DNA of 51,021 nucleotides, taken from an uncultured Clostridia bacterium (GTDB lineage Bacteria; Bacillota; Clostridia; TANB77; CAG-465). Within the stretch, counting starts at the first letter, position 1, and every line of letters starts with the position of its first letter. The position numbers were made by a program, and so were the translations under genes. The notes beneath the pieces are model-generated. The model did not search any database. It was not told the DNA's origin and worked only from the letters and a program-made list of their open reading frames with translations. This document shows positions 16,085-24,979 of the stretch, in pieces. The DNA lies in assembly GCA_948562205.1 (NCBI GenBank), contig CAOYAN010000001.1:1-51021 (forward strand), given 5' to 3'.

Positions 16085-17248
16085 GTGAAAAAAATATATA
16101 AAATACTCTTTGCTCTATCTTTCATATCTATCAAATTTTTTCCTTATTTTCCACATAATAATATTTATGCATCTTCTAAAGATTTTGTAGAAATTTCATC
16201 TCCTGCAGCGGTAGTAATAGATTTTGATACTGGAAGAGTACTATATGAGAAAAATGCTACAGAAAAAAGAAAAATGGCCTCTTTAACTAAAATCATGACA
16301 AGTATTATGCTTGTTGAAAATTGTAACTTAGATGAGATAATAGAAGTACCAAAAGAAGCAGCATGGATAGGTGGATCTACTGCAGGACTTAGAGCAAATG
16401 ATAAAGTTAGTGCAAGAAGCTTGCTTTATGGTATGCTTCTTCCATCGGGTAATGACTGTGCCTATACAGTTGGAATTCATATTGGTGGAAGTGTAGAAAA
16501 TTTTGCTAAAATGATGACAAATAAGGCTTTAGAAATGGGAATAACAGACACAAGCTTTGCAAATGCTCATGGACTTGATGCAGAAACTCATTATACAAGT
16601 GCACTATCACTTGCAAAAATAACAAAATATGCCCTACGTAACAAATATATAAATGAAGCTGTAAATACAAGACAGGCAACAATTGACCTTGGAAGTCATA
16701 CTAAAACTCTAAATAATACAAATGCCCTTCTTAGAACATATGAATATGCAGATGGAGTAAAAACAGGATTTACAAATGGTGCAAATAGATGTCTTGTAGC
16801 ATCTGCTACAAAGGATGGTTCAAGGTATATAGCTGTAATACTTGGTGCCGAAACCTCTCAAAAAAGATTTAGTGATGCAAGAACTGTTTTAGATGCATGC
16901 TTTGATAAGTATAAAAAAAGAGATATTTCAAAATACCTAAATTTTTATATAAATATTCCAACTACAAAAGGAAATATAGCCTACTATGAAAGAAGCTACA
17001 AAGAAAAATTTGATATTCCACTAACAGACGAAGAATATGATAAAATATATATAAAACAAAGCAATATAGAAAATATAGTTGCACCACTAGATATTGGTAC
17101 TAAAATTGGAGATATAGAAGTATTAATAGATGATGAAATAATATATTCAAAAGAATTATTTTTAGAAGAAAACATATATAAAAAAGGAATTTTAGATTAT
17201 ATACATGATGGACTTAAAAATATGTTTTTATCAAAACAAATATTATAA
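16085..17248 (+). CDS. D-alanyl-D-alanine carboxypeptidase (PBP5/DacF family)
   Basis: A 387-aa class C low-molecular-weight penicillin-binding protein that trims the terminal D-Ala of peptidoglycan stem peptides. The signal segment is residues 1-29. Active-site motifs are SLTK (66-69), SGN (121-123) and KTG (226-228). A C-terminal PBP5-type domain and an amphipathic end (YIHDGLKNMFLSK) suit membrane association. Translation starts at a GTG at 16085 with AAGGTGAT upstream; the ATG two bases earlier runs straight into TGA. It converges with spoIVB. Whether it is vegetative (DacA) or forespore-specific (DacF) cannot be decided; the upstream 100 bp is AT-rich with an imperfect palindrome and no clear sigma-A promoter. 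Confidence 0.93.
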   Translation: MKKIYKILFALSFISIKFFPYFPHNNIYASSKDFVEISSPAAVVIDFDTGRVLYEKNATEKRKMASLTKIMTSIMLVENCNLDEIIEVPKEAAWIGGSTAGLRANDKVSARSLLYGMLLPSGNDCAYTVGIHIGGSVENFAKMMTNKALEMGITDTSFANAHGLDAETHYTSALSLAKITKYALRNKYINEAVNTRQATIDLGSHTKTLNNTNALLRTYEYADGVKTGFTNGANRCLVASATKDGSRYIAVILGAETSQKRFSDARTVLDACFDKYKKRDISKYLNFYINIPTTKGNIAYYERSYKEKFDIPLTDEEYDKIYIKQSNIENIVAPLDIGTKIGDIEVLIDDEIIYSKELFLEENIYKKGILDYIHDGLKNMFLSKQIL

Positions 17249-17271
17249 AAGTAGGGAAATGTCCCTACTTT
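17248..17271. terminator. Bidirectional terminator between the carboxypeptidase gene and spoIVB
   Basis: AAAGTAGGGA and TCCCTACTTT form a perfect 10-bp stem with a 4-nt loop, overlapping the carboxypeptidase stop codon and ending just upstream of the spoIVB translation end on the opposite strand. Confidence 0.9.
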
Positions 17272-18329
17272 ATATTATTCATATCTTCTATCATATTTTC
17301 AATAAATACACCATATCCACGTGTAGGATCATTTAAAAATACATGAGTTACAGCTCCTATAAGTTTACCATCTTGAACAATTGGTGAACCACTCATTCCT
17401 TGAATAATTCCACCTGTCTTCTCAATTAAATTTTCATCTATAATTTTTATAATCATATTTTTATTACCAGTAGAAGTAAGTAATACTTTTTCTATTTGTA
17501 TTTTATACTCTCTTACAATATTATCATCAAGAGTACAAAATATAGATGCCTCTCCCTCTTTTATATCAGTTTTACTAGCAATGCTAATTTCTTCTTTTTC
17601 TTTCATATATATGTCATCTACAACTTCTCCATATATTCCTTTGTCAGTATTACCATATATCTGTCCAATAATATCATTTGTTATAGTTCCTTTTAATTCT
17701 CCTGGAGACTTTGCCATACCTTTTTTTACTAAATAAATATTTGTTTTTGTAATTCCTCCAGAAGTTATCGGTAATATGTAATTTTCTTGTGTTTCAGTTA
17801 CTGCATGACCTAGTGCTGCAAACTTCTCACTATTTTTTTCATAAAAAGTAATAGTTCCAACACCAGCGCTACTATCTTTTACCCATAGACCTAATTTATA
17901 CTCATTCGTTATTTCTCCTTTTTTGGGAGTAATTTTTGTATAAAATTCTTTATTTTCCCTGTTCACTTTAAGCTCTAATTCTTTTCCATTTGATTCTTTT
18001 GTAATCTTTTGTAATTCTAAATTAGACTCTACTTTTTTTCCATCAACACTTAAAATAATATCTCCAATTTTAAGATTTGTATCAGTTCTATCAAGACCCA
18101 TTACAAGAACTCCTGTAGCAAGAAGTTTAACTCCTATTGTTTCTCCGCCTATTACAAACTTCATATTTTTTGTTTCTTCTTCAATTTTTCCTTGTAAGCT
18201 ATATACTGCAATTAATTTTGAATAATTAAGTCCAAAATATAATATTAAAAGAAAAATTACAAAACAAAATGATATTATTCTTTTTCTCTTTTCTGTATTT
18301 TCAAATATTTTTTTTAATATATTTTTCAT
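17265..18329 (-). CDS. spoIVB: SpoIVB serine peptidase (S55)
   Basis: A 354-aa sporulation peptidase secreted by the forespore that triggers pro-sigma-K processing in the mother cell. It has an N-terminal TM (about residues 17-35), a PDZ domain (about 60-135, with LATGVLVMGL and GDIILSVDGKKV) and the S55 catalytic domain with GHAV (catalytic His) and GMSGSP (311-316, catalytic Ser). Length is slightly below the Bacillus protein. It lies 12 bp after the TIGR04086 gene; the common neighbour spo0A is not in the window. Expression is probably sigma-G/F dependent, but no promoter was identified. Confidence 0.93.
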   Translation of the reverse strand: MKNILKKIFENTEKRKRIISFCFVIFLLILYFGLNYSKLIAVYSLQGKIEEETKNMKFVIGGETIGVKLLATGVLVMGLDRTDTNLKIGDIILSVDGKKVESNLELQKITKESNGKELELKVNRENKEFYTKITPKKGEITNEYKLGLWVKDSSAGVGTITFYEKNSEKFAALGHAVTETQENYILPITSGGITKTNIYLVKKGMAKSPGELKGTITNDIIGQIYGNTDKGIYGEVVDDIYMKEKEEISIASKTDIKEGEASIFCTLDDNIVREYKIQIEKVLLTSTGNKNMIIKIIDENLIEKTGGIIQGMSGSPIVQDGKLIGAVTHVFLNDPTRGYGVFIENMIEDMNNIK

Positions 18330-18341
18330 ATATATCCTTCC

Positions 18342-18701
18342 CTATACGTTAACTCCAATAATTCCTCCAACTACTCCAGATAGAAAACTAATTCCTAGGT
18401 ATATAAAAAGTGTATTTGATATAAAAAAGCCTGTATACTCAATACATGTAATAGAATATACTATAAGGCAAAATAATATACCATAAAGTCCTCCATATAT
18501 AATTCCTTTTTCTTTTATTTTTCTAGATAAAATAATTGAACCAGCAAGTACTGATAACATTACTGTACCAAAAACAAATGAATCTAAAAATCTATCATTA
18601 ATATTAGTATATGCAAAAATACATGCAGAAATAGTCAAAAAAACTGTAGCCATAATAAATGATATAACAAGACTTATAACGTATCTTTTAATTTTTTCCA
18701 T
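18342..18701 (-). CDS. TIGR04086-family (YrzE-like) membrane protein
   Basis: A 119-aa protein with four hydrophobic helices (about 7-30, 40-58, 66-84, 92-115) ending FLSGVVGGIIGVNV, the pattern of TIGR04086 membrane proteins of spore formers. Function is unknown. It is co-directional with and 12 bp upstream of spoIVB. Confidence 0.75.
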   Translation of the reverse strand: MEKIKRYVISLVISFIMATVFLTISACIFAYTNINDRFLDSFVFGTVMLSVLAGSIILSRKIKEKGIIYGGLYGILFCLIVYSITCIEYTGFFISNTLFIYLGISFLSGVVGGIIGVNV

Positions 18702-18777
18702 AAATTTTCCCTTCTTTCAATTTTATAATACTAATTTATGAATTTATATCTTAATTTATTCAATTCAAACAAAAAAA

Positions 18778-18802
18778 TCTCCTACTCATAATGAGTAAGA
18801 GA
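18778..18802 (-). terminator. Terminator of the ATPase gene
   Basis: TCTC-C-TACTCA and TGAGTA-A-GAGA form a 10-bp interrupted stem with a 3-nt loop; on the minus strand seven T follow (18777-18771). It lies 144 bp downstream of the ATPase stop codon. Confidence 0.65.
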
Positions 18803-18945
18803 AATATTTTTACTTAATATAAAATAATTTTTAATAAAAATATTTAATATATCATATATCATATATAATATAGATTTATAATGTTAAAATTTTTTAAAAA
18901 ATTAAAAATAAAAAGTTCTATTAAGATTTGATTTATACTATATTA

Positions 18946-20226
18946 TTAAGGTTTTAATGCTGTAATTGGTAATACATAAATTCCATCTTTTCTCTTAACT
19001 ACTGCATCATATAAACCACAAATTATACACATAAATTTAGGTTTAACCTCTGCTAACTCATAAAATTTCTTTAAACTTGTTGCAGCCTCTTCTTCCTTAT
19101 TTGCCCCTAATTTTATTTCTATTGCTCCGTATTCCCCGTCTGCAATTTCAATTATTGCATCTACTTCTATTCCTGTATCATTTTCCCTATAATGATATAA
19201 TTTAGCATCTATACTCTCTGCATATATTTTTAAATCTCTCTCACATAAAGCTTCAAAATATAATCCCATTGTTTCTAAGTCATTCATTAATTTTTCAGGT
19301 GTTATATTTAAAATAGCGCATCCAAGCGATGGATCTACAAAATGTCTTTTAGGATTTTTTCCTACATTTAATCTCGAACGTATTTTATACATAAAGGAAT
19401 TTTGATTTTCAATTAAATGCAATCTACTTAAAACATTTAAATAATCTGCAATTGTATTTCTACTTATAGTAATATCTTCTTCTGTAACATTATCATCAAC
19501 ATCTTTCATCAACACATTATTTCCCGAAATAGTACTCTCATTTCTTGCAAGAGATCTTAAAAGCATTTCCATTTTTACTTTATCTCTTTTTATTCCATCG
19601 ATTTCTATTATATCTTTATCTAAAACTGCATCAATATAGCTTCTAGCTATCCTCATAGCTCCTGATATGCTAAGATTAATTGTTTCTGGCCATCCACCTC
19701 TTACAATTAATTCTGCTATTTTCTTTAACTCCACCTTATTTACTAGTTTATTTTTAACTTTATTATTAAACAAATCTCTTAAAGAAACATCTCCACTAGA
19801 ATCACCTGATTCATATAAAGACATTGTATACATTCTCATCTTACAAATTCTTCCAGCTCCAGAATGTCGTATTTTATCACTTACTGGTACACTAGATCCT
19901 GTTAAAATATACTTACCTCTATCACTATCTTGATCACATTTAAATCTTACTGCATCCCATATTGCTGGTACTTCCTGCCATTCATCAATAAGTTCTGGTT
20001 TATCTTTATCTAATACTAAATTAACATCCATTTCTGCTAAATGTTTTTCTCTGAAATTATCTGCTGTATTATTTAAATATACTACACTCTTTGAATGGTT
20101 TAAAGCAGTCCATGTTTTTCCACACCATTTTGGTCCTTCAATACTTATTGCTCCAAAAGTTTTCAAATTTTCTTCTATTGTTTTATCAATTAATCTTGGA
20201 ATATAGCCTTTTTTCGTTAATTTCAT
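18946..20226 (-). CDS. AAA-type ATPase with DUF4143 C-terminal domain
   Basis: A 426-aa member of the widespread ATPase family with an AAA_14 core and DUF4143. Walker A is GPKWCGKT (about residues 31-38). ELIDEWQEVPAIWDAVR is the Walker B region and YILTGSS the sensor-1 segment. The C-terminal DUF4143 part has a nuclease-like EVDAIIE...YGAIEIKLG pattern (D, E and ExK resembling PD-(D/E)xK residues). The biological role of the family is unclear. It is monocistronic, with its own promoter, upstream repeats and terminator. Confidence 0.9.
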   Translation of the reverse strand: MKLTKKGYIPRLIDKTIEENLKTFGAISIEGPKWCGKTWTALNHSKSVVYLNNTADNFREKHLAEMDVNLVLDKDKPELIDEWQEVPAIWDAVRFKCDQDSDRGKYILTGSSVPVSDKIRHSGAGRICKMRMYTMSLYESGDSSGDVSLRDLFNNKVKNKLVNKVELKKIAELIVRGGWPETINLSISGAMRIARSYIDAVLDKDIIEIDGIKRDKVKMEMLLRSLARNESTISGNNVLMKDVDDNVTEEDITISRNTIADYLNVLSRLHLIENQNSFMYKIRSRLNVGKNPKRHFVDPSLGCAILNITPEKLMNDLETMGLYFEALCERDLKIYAESIDAKLYHYRENDTGIEVDAIIEIADGEYGAIEIKLGANKEEEAATSLKKFYELAEVKPKFMCIICGLYDAVVKRKDGIYVLPITALKP

Positions 20227-20243
20227 TAAATCACCTCTACTTT

Positions 20244-20272
20244 AGTATAACATATTTTATAATTTTTTTCAA
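20244..20272 (-). promoter_or_regulatory. Sigma-A promoter of the DUF4143 ATPase gene
   Basis: On the minus strand TTGAAA (20272-20267), a 17-bp spacer and TATACT (20249-20244), about 18 bp before the start codon, with GAGGTGA as ribosome site. Confidence 0.8.
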
Positions 20273-20276
20273 TATT

Positions 20277-20345
20277 CATTGTGCATATTTTGACAGTTTC
20301 ATTGTGCATATTTTGAGTATTTCGTTGTGCATTTTTTGACAATTT
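20277..20345. repeat. Three tandem 23-bp repeats upstream of the ATPase promoter
   Basis: Units at 20277-20299, 20300-20322 and 20323-20345 share CATTGTGCATATTTTGA then a variable six-base end. Units 1 and 2 are identical for 17 bases and unit 3 differs at two of these. Inside each is a partial dyad, TGTGCA-n4-TTGACA. The array ends 4 bp from the -35 element, the position expected for activator sites. It fills the whole gap between the ATPase promoter and the end of the upstream gene. Confidence 0.9.
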
Positions 20346-20346
20346 G

Positions 20347-21048
20347 TTAATTTTTATTATTTAAATAACCCCATATTTTATTATTAATTTTTTGCATTTC
20401 TTCTAATTCTTTTTTTAATTTAACTAAATTTATTGTACATTTAATTATATTGTTGTTTTTATCTATTTTTAATACTGTATATTCCTTTGTTATTATATTT
20501 AATAAATTATTTTGTTGTTTTTCGGAATTTAATAACTCCTTTCTTATTTTATTATTCATTCCTCTATAAATAACATTAAAAGTTCCATTAAAAATTTTAT
20601 TATCTATTAACTTTTCATTATATTCATCTATATGCTCAGCAAAATGTCTAATTTCTATATTGTTAATATTAGGATATCTACATATAATCTTACCATTTTC
20701 GCTAGCATATTCATAACTATATTCTTTTCTATTCCTATCAATTCTATTTTTATTTTTTATATTATTATTATAAAATCTTCTTTTTATATGTCCTATAGCA
20801 TTTAACACATTATCTATATAAAAATGATAATATACACTTCTATTAGAAAAGTCACTATAATCTATTTTAGATTGTAATATTTTATTTAATGCATATAATG
20901 ATTTTTCTATATTATATTTTAAATAATATGTTGTCTCAAAATGCTCTTTCCAACTTTCTTTTCCTGAATCTGACCACTCAGAAGTGTCATAATTATATAT
21001 ATTTTTCTCCTTTATTATTAAATATTTATAAAAAAAGAATAGTTTCAT
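20347..21048 (-). CDS. Hypothetical protein at the end of the division cluster
   Basis: A 233-aa charged, Asn/Lys/Tyr-rich protein, predicted largely helical, with no signal peptide, membrane segment or known motif. Its ATG lies one base after the sbp stop codon, with only a weak AGAAG site, so translation probably depends on coupling. A better AAGGAG site about 75 bp inside is not followed by an in-frame start codon. It has no link to cell division that I can see and may be a late addition to the operon. Confidence 0.55.
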   Translation of the reverse strand: MKLFFFYKYLIIKEKNIYNYDTSEWSDSGKESWKEHFETTYYLKYNIEKSLYALNKILQSKIDYSDFSNRSVYYHFYIDNVLNAIGHIKRRFYNNNIKNKNRIDRNRKEYSYEYASENGKIICRYPNINNIEIRHFAEHIDEYNEKLIDNKIFNGTFNVIYRGMNNKIRKELLNSEKQQNNLLNIITKEYTVLKIDKNNNIIKCTINLVKLKKELEEMQKINNKIWGYLNNKN

Positions 21049-21049
21049 G

Positions 21050-21484
21050 CTATTCTTCTACTTTATTATCTCTTTTTACTACTTTTTTCTTTTTATTTTT
21101 TATTTTTACTGCCTTTTTTACTTCATCTTTTATATTGTATTCATTACTATCAACTTTATCAATAAATTGTCTTCTAATAGATGTAAAGTTACTTAAAAGT
21201 CTTCCAGTAAACACAATTACAGCACCAAGATATATATCGACATTTAACTTTGTTCCAATAAATACTAAAAACATAGCTATAAGCGAATTTCCAAAAAAAC
21301 CAGTTAAAAATACATTCATCTTAAATTTGTTAGTTAATGTTGCATTTAGAGCTCCAAACACAGAGTCTAGGCAAGCAAGAATTGCAACAGCTATATACTG
21401 TGAATATGAATATGGTATTAAAACATTCATTCCTGTAAGTATTCCTGCTAGTATAAATAAAGTTATTATAATTATTCCTGGCAT
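21050..21484 (-). CDS. sbp: Small basic protein Sbp (DUF1290)
   Basis: A 144-aa membrane protein with three TM segments (about 3-22, 25-45, 75-95) and a basic tail. It matches DUF1290, the small basic protein conserved next to the DUF881 genes and ftsZ in Firmicutes (IPYSYSQYIAVAILACLDSVFGALNA). The role is unknown. It is 17 bp downstream of the DUF881 gene; the usual next gene, ftsZ, is missing here. Confidence 0.85.
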   Translation of the reverse strand: MPGIIIITLFILAGILTGMNVLIPYSYSQYIAVAILACLDSVFGALNATLTNKFKMNVFLTGFFGNSLIAMFLVFIGTKLNVDIYLGAVIVFTGRLLSNFTSIRRQFIDKVDSNEYNIKDEVKKAVKIKNKKKKVVKRDNKVEE

Positions 21485-21501
21485 AATTTCAAAACTCCCT
21501 T

Positions 21502-22254
21502 CTACTTAGTTTTAACACCATATTTGAAACTAAGTGACCCCTCATATTTTGGTATATCAACCTTATCATGTCTTGTTATATTAATTCCTACACCAAGTTC
21601 CTTTAAAACATCTGATACACCATTTTTTATTGTAAGTGCACTTTCTAAATATTGTGCATTTCCTATAGCTTTTATTTCAAAAGGAGCAGCTACTTTTTGA
21701 TAATTAACTTGGATTACAGGCCCAACACATCTAATTGCAGAAGTTGATATAATTCTTTGATTATTAACACTAATAGCTTCAGCACCTGCTGCTTTTAATT
21801 CATTAACAACAGTTAGTACATCACTATCATGTACAAGTGCATCTGATCTTTGACCATCTGATAAAGTAACTACAATTCCCTCACCAGATAAATTTGTAGT
21901 TCCTGCAAGTATTCCTAAATCATCAATTTCTTCTTTCATTGATTTAATTAATAAATCATTGCTTGAAGCATTATTCTGATATTCCTTAACAATACTTGAA
22001 CTTTGGTTATATTTTTCTTTAAGTTCATTATACTCTCTTTGTAAAGTGACTAAATCATCTGTAAGCTGAGCTTCTCTCTTACCTTGAAGCACTTGCTCAG
22101 TATTACTAATACTTTTTAGTTGTGCTGTAAGTAACATAGCAAGTATAAAAAGCGGTATACCAATTGCCACATATGCTACTACTGAATATTTTTTTATAAA
22201 TTCCTTTATTTTTGTATATATTTGTGCATTTTCTTTTTTAGACAACTTTATCAC
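21502..22254 (-). CDS. DUF881 (YlxW-type) division-cluster protein
   Basis: A 250-aa protein with an N-terminal TM (about residues 26-45), a coiled coil (about 55-105) and the extracytoplasmic DUF881 domain (about 110-245) with the family segments GEGIVVTLSDG, INELKAAGAEAISVNNQRI and IGPVIQVN-like sequence. Genes of this family lie beside divIB and sbp in Bacillus (ylxW/ylxX). The function is not established. It starts 3 bp after ftsQ. Confidence 0.9.
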   Translation of the reverse strand: MIKLSKKENAQIYTKIKEFIKKYSVVAYVAIGIPLFILAMLLTAQLKSISNTEQVLQGKREAQLTDDLVTLQREYNELKEKYNQSSSIVKEYQNNASSNDLLIKSMKEEIDDLGILAGTTNLSGEGIVVTLSDGQRSDALVHDSDVLTVVNELKAAGAEAISVNNQRIISTSAIRCVGPVIQVNYQKVAAPFEIKAIGNAQYLESALTIKNGVSDVLKELGVGINITRHDKVDIPKYEGSLSFKYGVKTK

Positions 22255-22257
22255 TCC

Positions 22258-23283
22258 TTAATATATTGAAAAAACTGGATCAGTTTTAGTCATATCAATT
22301 ACACCTTGCATATCACTATTTTTTTTAAGTATACTATTTAATAAATCCATTTTATACTTAAGATTTGTATCATTTGGAAATATTATATTAAGTTTATCAT
22401 TTAAAGTAATGGTTGTCAAGGAATTTTCAAAATCAACCTTTGTTATGTTACCATTTATCTTAACTCTATTATATTCTTCAACAATTTTCTCAAAAATTTT
22501 TAATTTATCTAAATCAATTTCATTAATTTTTTCTCCAAGAACAACTTTATTATCAAAAGTTATATTATACACTAGTGTTTCATTTTTACCTTTCTTATCT
22601 TGTGTTGTTTCCTCTAAAATGTATCCATCTTTATCTAACTTAAAAAATTTATTTTTTTCTTTATCATATGCTACATACTTTGGTTCTCTTTCTACAACTT
22701 CCAAACTAATACCATCTGGAAATACTATTTTACAAGTTACACTTGATACATATGGTAAATCTTTAATTATATCGTTTTTATATTTAAAATATTGTAAAAA
22801 TACATTTTCATTTAATTTATAGCTACTTTTAGAAACTATTTGAGAACTAGTATATTTTTTATTACCAGTAACAGTAATAGATTTAACATCAAAAGTAGTT
22901 AAATTAAACATTAAATAAACTAAACATATTATAATTCCAATTATAATAAAACTAATAATTAGAAATACTCTCCTTTTTTTATTTATAGGTTTCTTTTTTA
23001 CTTTTTTTTCATTATTTAGATTATTTTTTACTGGGAACTTTTGTATATTATCTCGTGTTCTAATATTTTCATTATAAATATCTACTCTTCTATTTTTTAC
23101 TATATTTTCTTTTGTATTCTCTTTTCTTACTTCATGTTTTATAGTTTTTCTTCTTTTTTTACTATTACTATTTTTTATATTTTTTTTAGTATTTCTATTT
23201 ACATTATCTCTACTTAAATTTTTATTTGAAATATTTTTTACATTCTTACTTGTCCTATTTTTATTAATAGAAGTATTTTTCAT
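22258..23283 (-). CDS. ftsQ: Cell-division protein FtsQ/DivIB
   Basis: A 341-aa bitopic divisome protein that joins FtsL and FtsB/DivIC at the septum. A long, very basic Lys/Asn/Arg-rich cytoplasmic tail (about 1-105) precedes one TM (about 106-128). The extracytoplasmic POTRA domain follows (FDVKSITVTGNKKYTSSQIV, about 130-200) and then the FtsQ beta domain ending near VIDMTKTDPVFSIY. The tail is longer than in Bacillus DivIB. It lies between murG and the DUF881 gene. Confidence 0.9.
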   Translation of the reverse strand: MKNTSINKNRTSKNVKNISNKNLSRDNVNRNTKKNIKNSNSKKRRKTIKHEVRKENTKENIVKNRRVDIYNENIRTRDNIQKFPVKNNLNNEKKVKKKPINKKRRVFLIISFIIIGIIICLVYLMFNLTTFDVKSITVTGNKKYTSSQIVSKSSYKLNENVFLQYFKYKNDIIKDLPYVSSVTCKIVFPDGISLEVVEREPKYVAYDKEKNKFFKLDKDGYILEETTQDKKGKNETLVYNITFDNKVVLGEKINEIDLDKLKIFEKIVEEYNRVKINGNITKVDFENSLTTITLNDKLNIIFPNDTNLKYKMDLLNSILKKNSDMQGVIDMTKTDPVFSIY

Positions 23284-23295
23284 ATACTCACCTAC

Positions 23296-24420
23296 TTATT
23301 TAATTAGTGAATCTTTTATAGAATTATATATTTTATCCTCTACATTTTCTACTATTACTTTTTTAGCGTTAATAGACATTTTATTTATTACATCATCATT
23401 TATCATACTACTTATTGTATCATTTAAAACATCCTCATCTAAATTCTTTTGCTCAATAATTTTTGCAGCATTTACGCCCTCAAGTACTTTTGCGTTATAG
23501 AATTGATGATTTTCAGCAGCATATGGAAGAGGTACAAGTATAGACGGTTTTCCCGCAAGAGAAAGCTCTGTAATAGTCATAGCTCCTGCTCTAGTTATAC
23601 ACATATCAACAGCCTTATACATTTCATCCATATTATATACAAACTTTTCAATTCTAATATATTTAGATAAATCTATATTTAATTCTTTCTCTATATCATT
23701 TATCTGAGACATAACATCATCATAATTTTTATCTCCTGTAACTAAAATAATATATATTTTATCATTTAAATATTTTTTTACCATATCAAGTACTACTTCA
23801 TTTATTTTTCTTGCCCCTTGACTTCCACAAGTAACAAGTATTAATTTTTTATTAACATTAGTAAGTTTCAAATTTTCAAGACATCTAGTTTTATCCAATT
23901 TTTTATATGTTTCCTCATTAAATTTAGCAGGTGTACCAGTATACACAATATTTTCTCTATTTTTAAGTCTTGCTCTTGCATCTTCAAAACCAATCATTAC
24001 TTTTGTAGCATTTTTAGCAAGCATTTTTACAGACACTCCTGGATATGCATTACTTTCATGTAAAATATATGGAATTTTATATTTTTTAGCTGCAAGCATT
24101 ACAGGTCCACATATATAACCACCTGTACCTATAACTAAATCTGGTCTAAAATCTTTTATAATTTTTCTTGCCTCTTTAATACCTTTGATATTCTTAGTTA
24201 TCGCTTTTATATTTTTAAAAGTAAAAGACCTTATAATTTTTCCAGTACTTATATGACAAATATCATATCCTGAATTTTTTACAAGTTTATTTTCAAGACC
24301 ATCTTTAGTCCCAATAAATAATATGTTTGCATCCTTGTTTCTCTTTTTTATTATATTTGCAATTGCAATAGCAGGATTTACATGCCCACCAGTTCCAGCA
24401 CAAGCAAAAATTACTCTCAT
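23296..24420 (-). CDS. murG: MurG, lipid II synthase
   Basis: A 374-aa GT-B glycosyltransferase that transfers GlcNAc from UDP-GlcNAc to lipid I at the inner face of the membrane. The N-terminal loop ACAGTGGHVNPA (residues 6-16 region) and the C-terminal donor-site segment ITRAGAMTITELSLAGKPSI, followed by PLPYAAENHQFYNA, are diagnostic. Length is normal. It lies 12 bp downstream of the degenerate Nudix gene. Confidence 0.96.
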   Translation of the reverse strand: MRVIFACAGTGGHVNPAIAIANIIKKRNKDANILFIGTKDGLENKLVKNSGYDICHISTGKIIRSFTFKNIKAITKNIKGIKEARKIIKDFRPDLVIGTGGYICGPVMLAAKKYKIPYILHESNAYPGVSVKMLAKNATKVMIGFEDARARLKNRENIVYTGTPAKFNEETYKKLDKTRCLENLKLTNVNKKLILVTCGSQGARKINEVVLDMVKKYLNDKIYIILVTGDKNYDDVMSQINDIEKELNIDLSKYIRIEKFVYNMDEMYKAVDMCITRAGAMTITELSLAGKPSILVPLPYAAENHQFYNAKVLEGVNAAKIIEQKNLDEDVLNDTISSMINDDVINKMSINAKKVIVENVEDKIYNSIKDSLIK

Positions 24421-24431
24421 AACTTACCCCT

Positions 24432-24959
24432 TTATATACTCCTTAAATATACTTCTAATATTTCTTGTGATCTTTTTACTTCAAATTTAATTCTATAAAG
24501 ATCTTCTGCATCATCAATATTTAAATTATCATATGCAGTTGCGACAAGAACAAGTGCCCTATCTTCATTTACCCATTCAATTTTAATATCATCAAAAATC
24601 TCATCTTCAGTATAATCACTTTTCTCATTATATTCTAATACATCTGCTATAAAGACATATGATGTCTGCTTATAACAAGTAAGGCACCTTTCCTCTTCTA
24701 TCTCTCCAATTACTTTTTTTATATCAATTTTTACTCCTAGTTGTTTATAAATAGTATTTATAAAAGATGATCTATAATCCTCATTATCCAAAATAATACT
24801 ACCTGGTAGTAAGTAATATCCTCTATTACTTACATTTATTAAAGCAATCTTATCATCTTTTTTTATTATACCATAAGCTCCATATTTTCTATTTGCACTA
24901 CTAAATTTTATACTTTTTTGACCAATATCTCTATCATTAATACTACTTATAATATTCAT
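24432..24959 (-). CDS. Nudix-fold protein with degenerate catalytic box
   Basis: A 175-aa protein whose residues ~25-150 follow the Nudix fold (YGAYGIIKKDDKIALINVSNRGYYLLPGSII). In active enzymes the box is G-x5-E-x7-R-E-U-x-E-E-x-G-U. Here the segment from PGSII to KQLGVKI keeps the terminal G and one acidic residue, but the R-E and E-E positions are Asn-Thr and Lys-Gln. Metal-dependent hydrolysis is therefore unlikely. It sits in frame with good ribosome sites (AGGGAG) between ftsW and murG, so it seems maintained, perhaps as a ligand-sensing or structural protein. The fold call rests on pattern matching only. Confidence 0.7.
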   Translation of the reverse strand: MNIISSINDRDIGQKSIKFSSANRKYGAYGIIKKDDKIALINVSNRGYYLLPGSIILDNEDYRSSFINTIYKQLGVKIDIKKVIGEIEEERCLTCYKQTSYVFIADVLEYNEKSDYTEDEIFDDIKIEWVNEDRALVLVATAYDNLNIDDAEDLYRIKFEVKRSQEILEVYLRSI

Positions 24960-24979
24960 ATGATACTCCCTTATATATT

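Noticed and set aside
20277..20345. CRISPR array
   Set aside because: Units are directly adjacent with no spacers between them and sit against a promoter; tandem regulatory repeats fit better.
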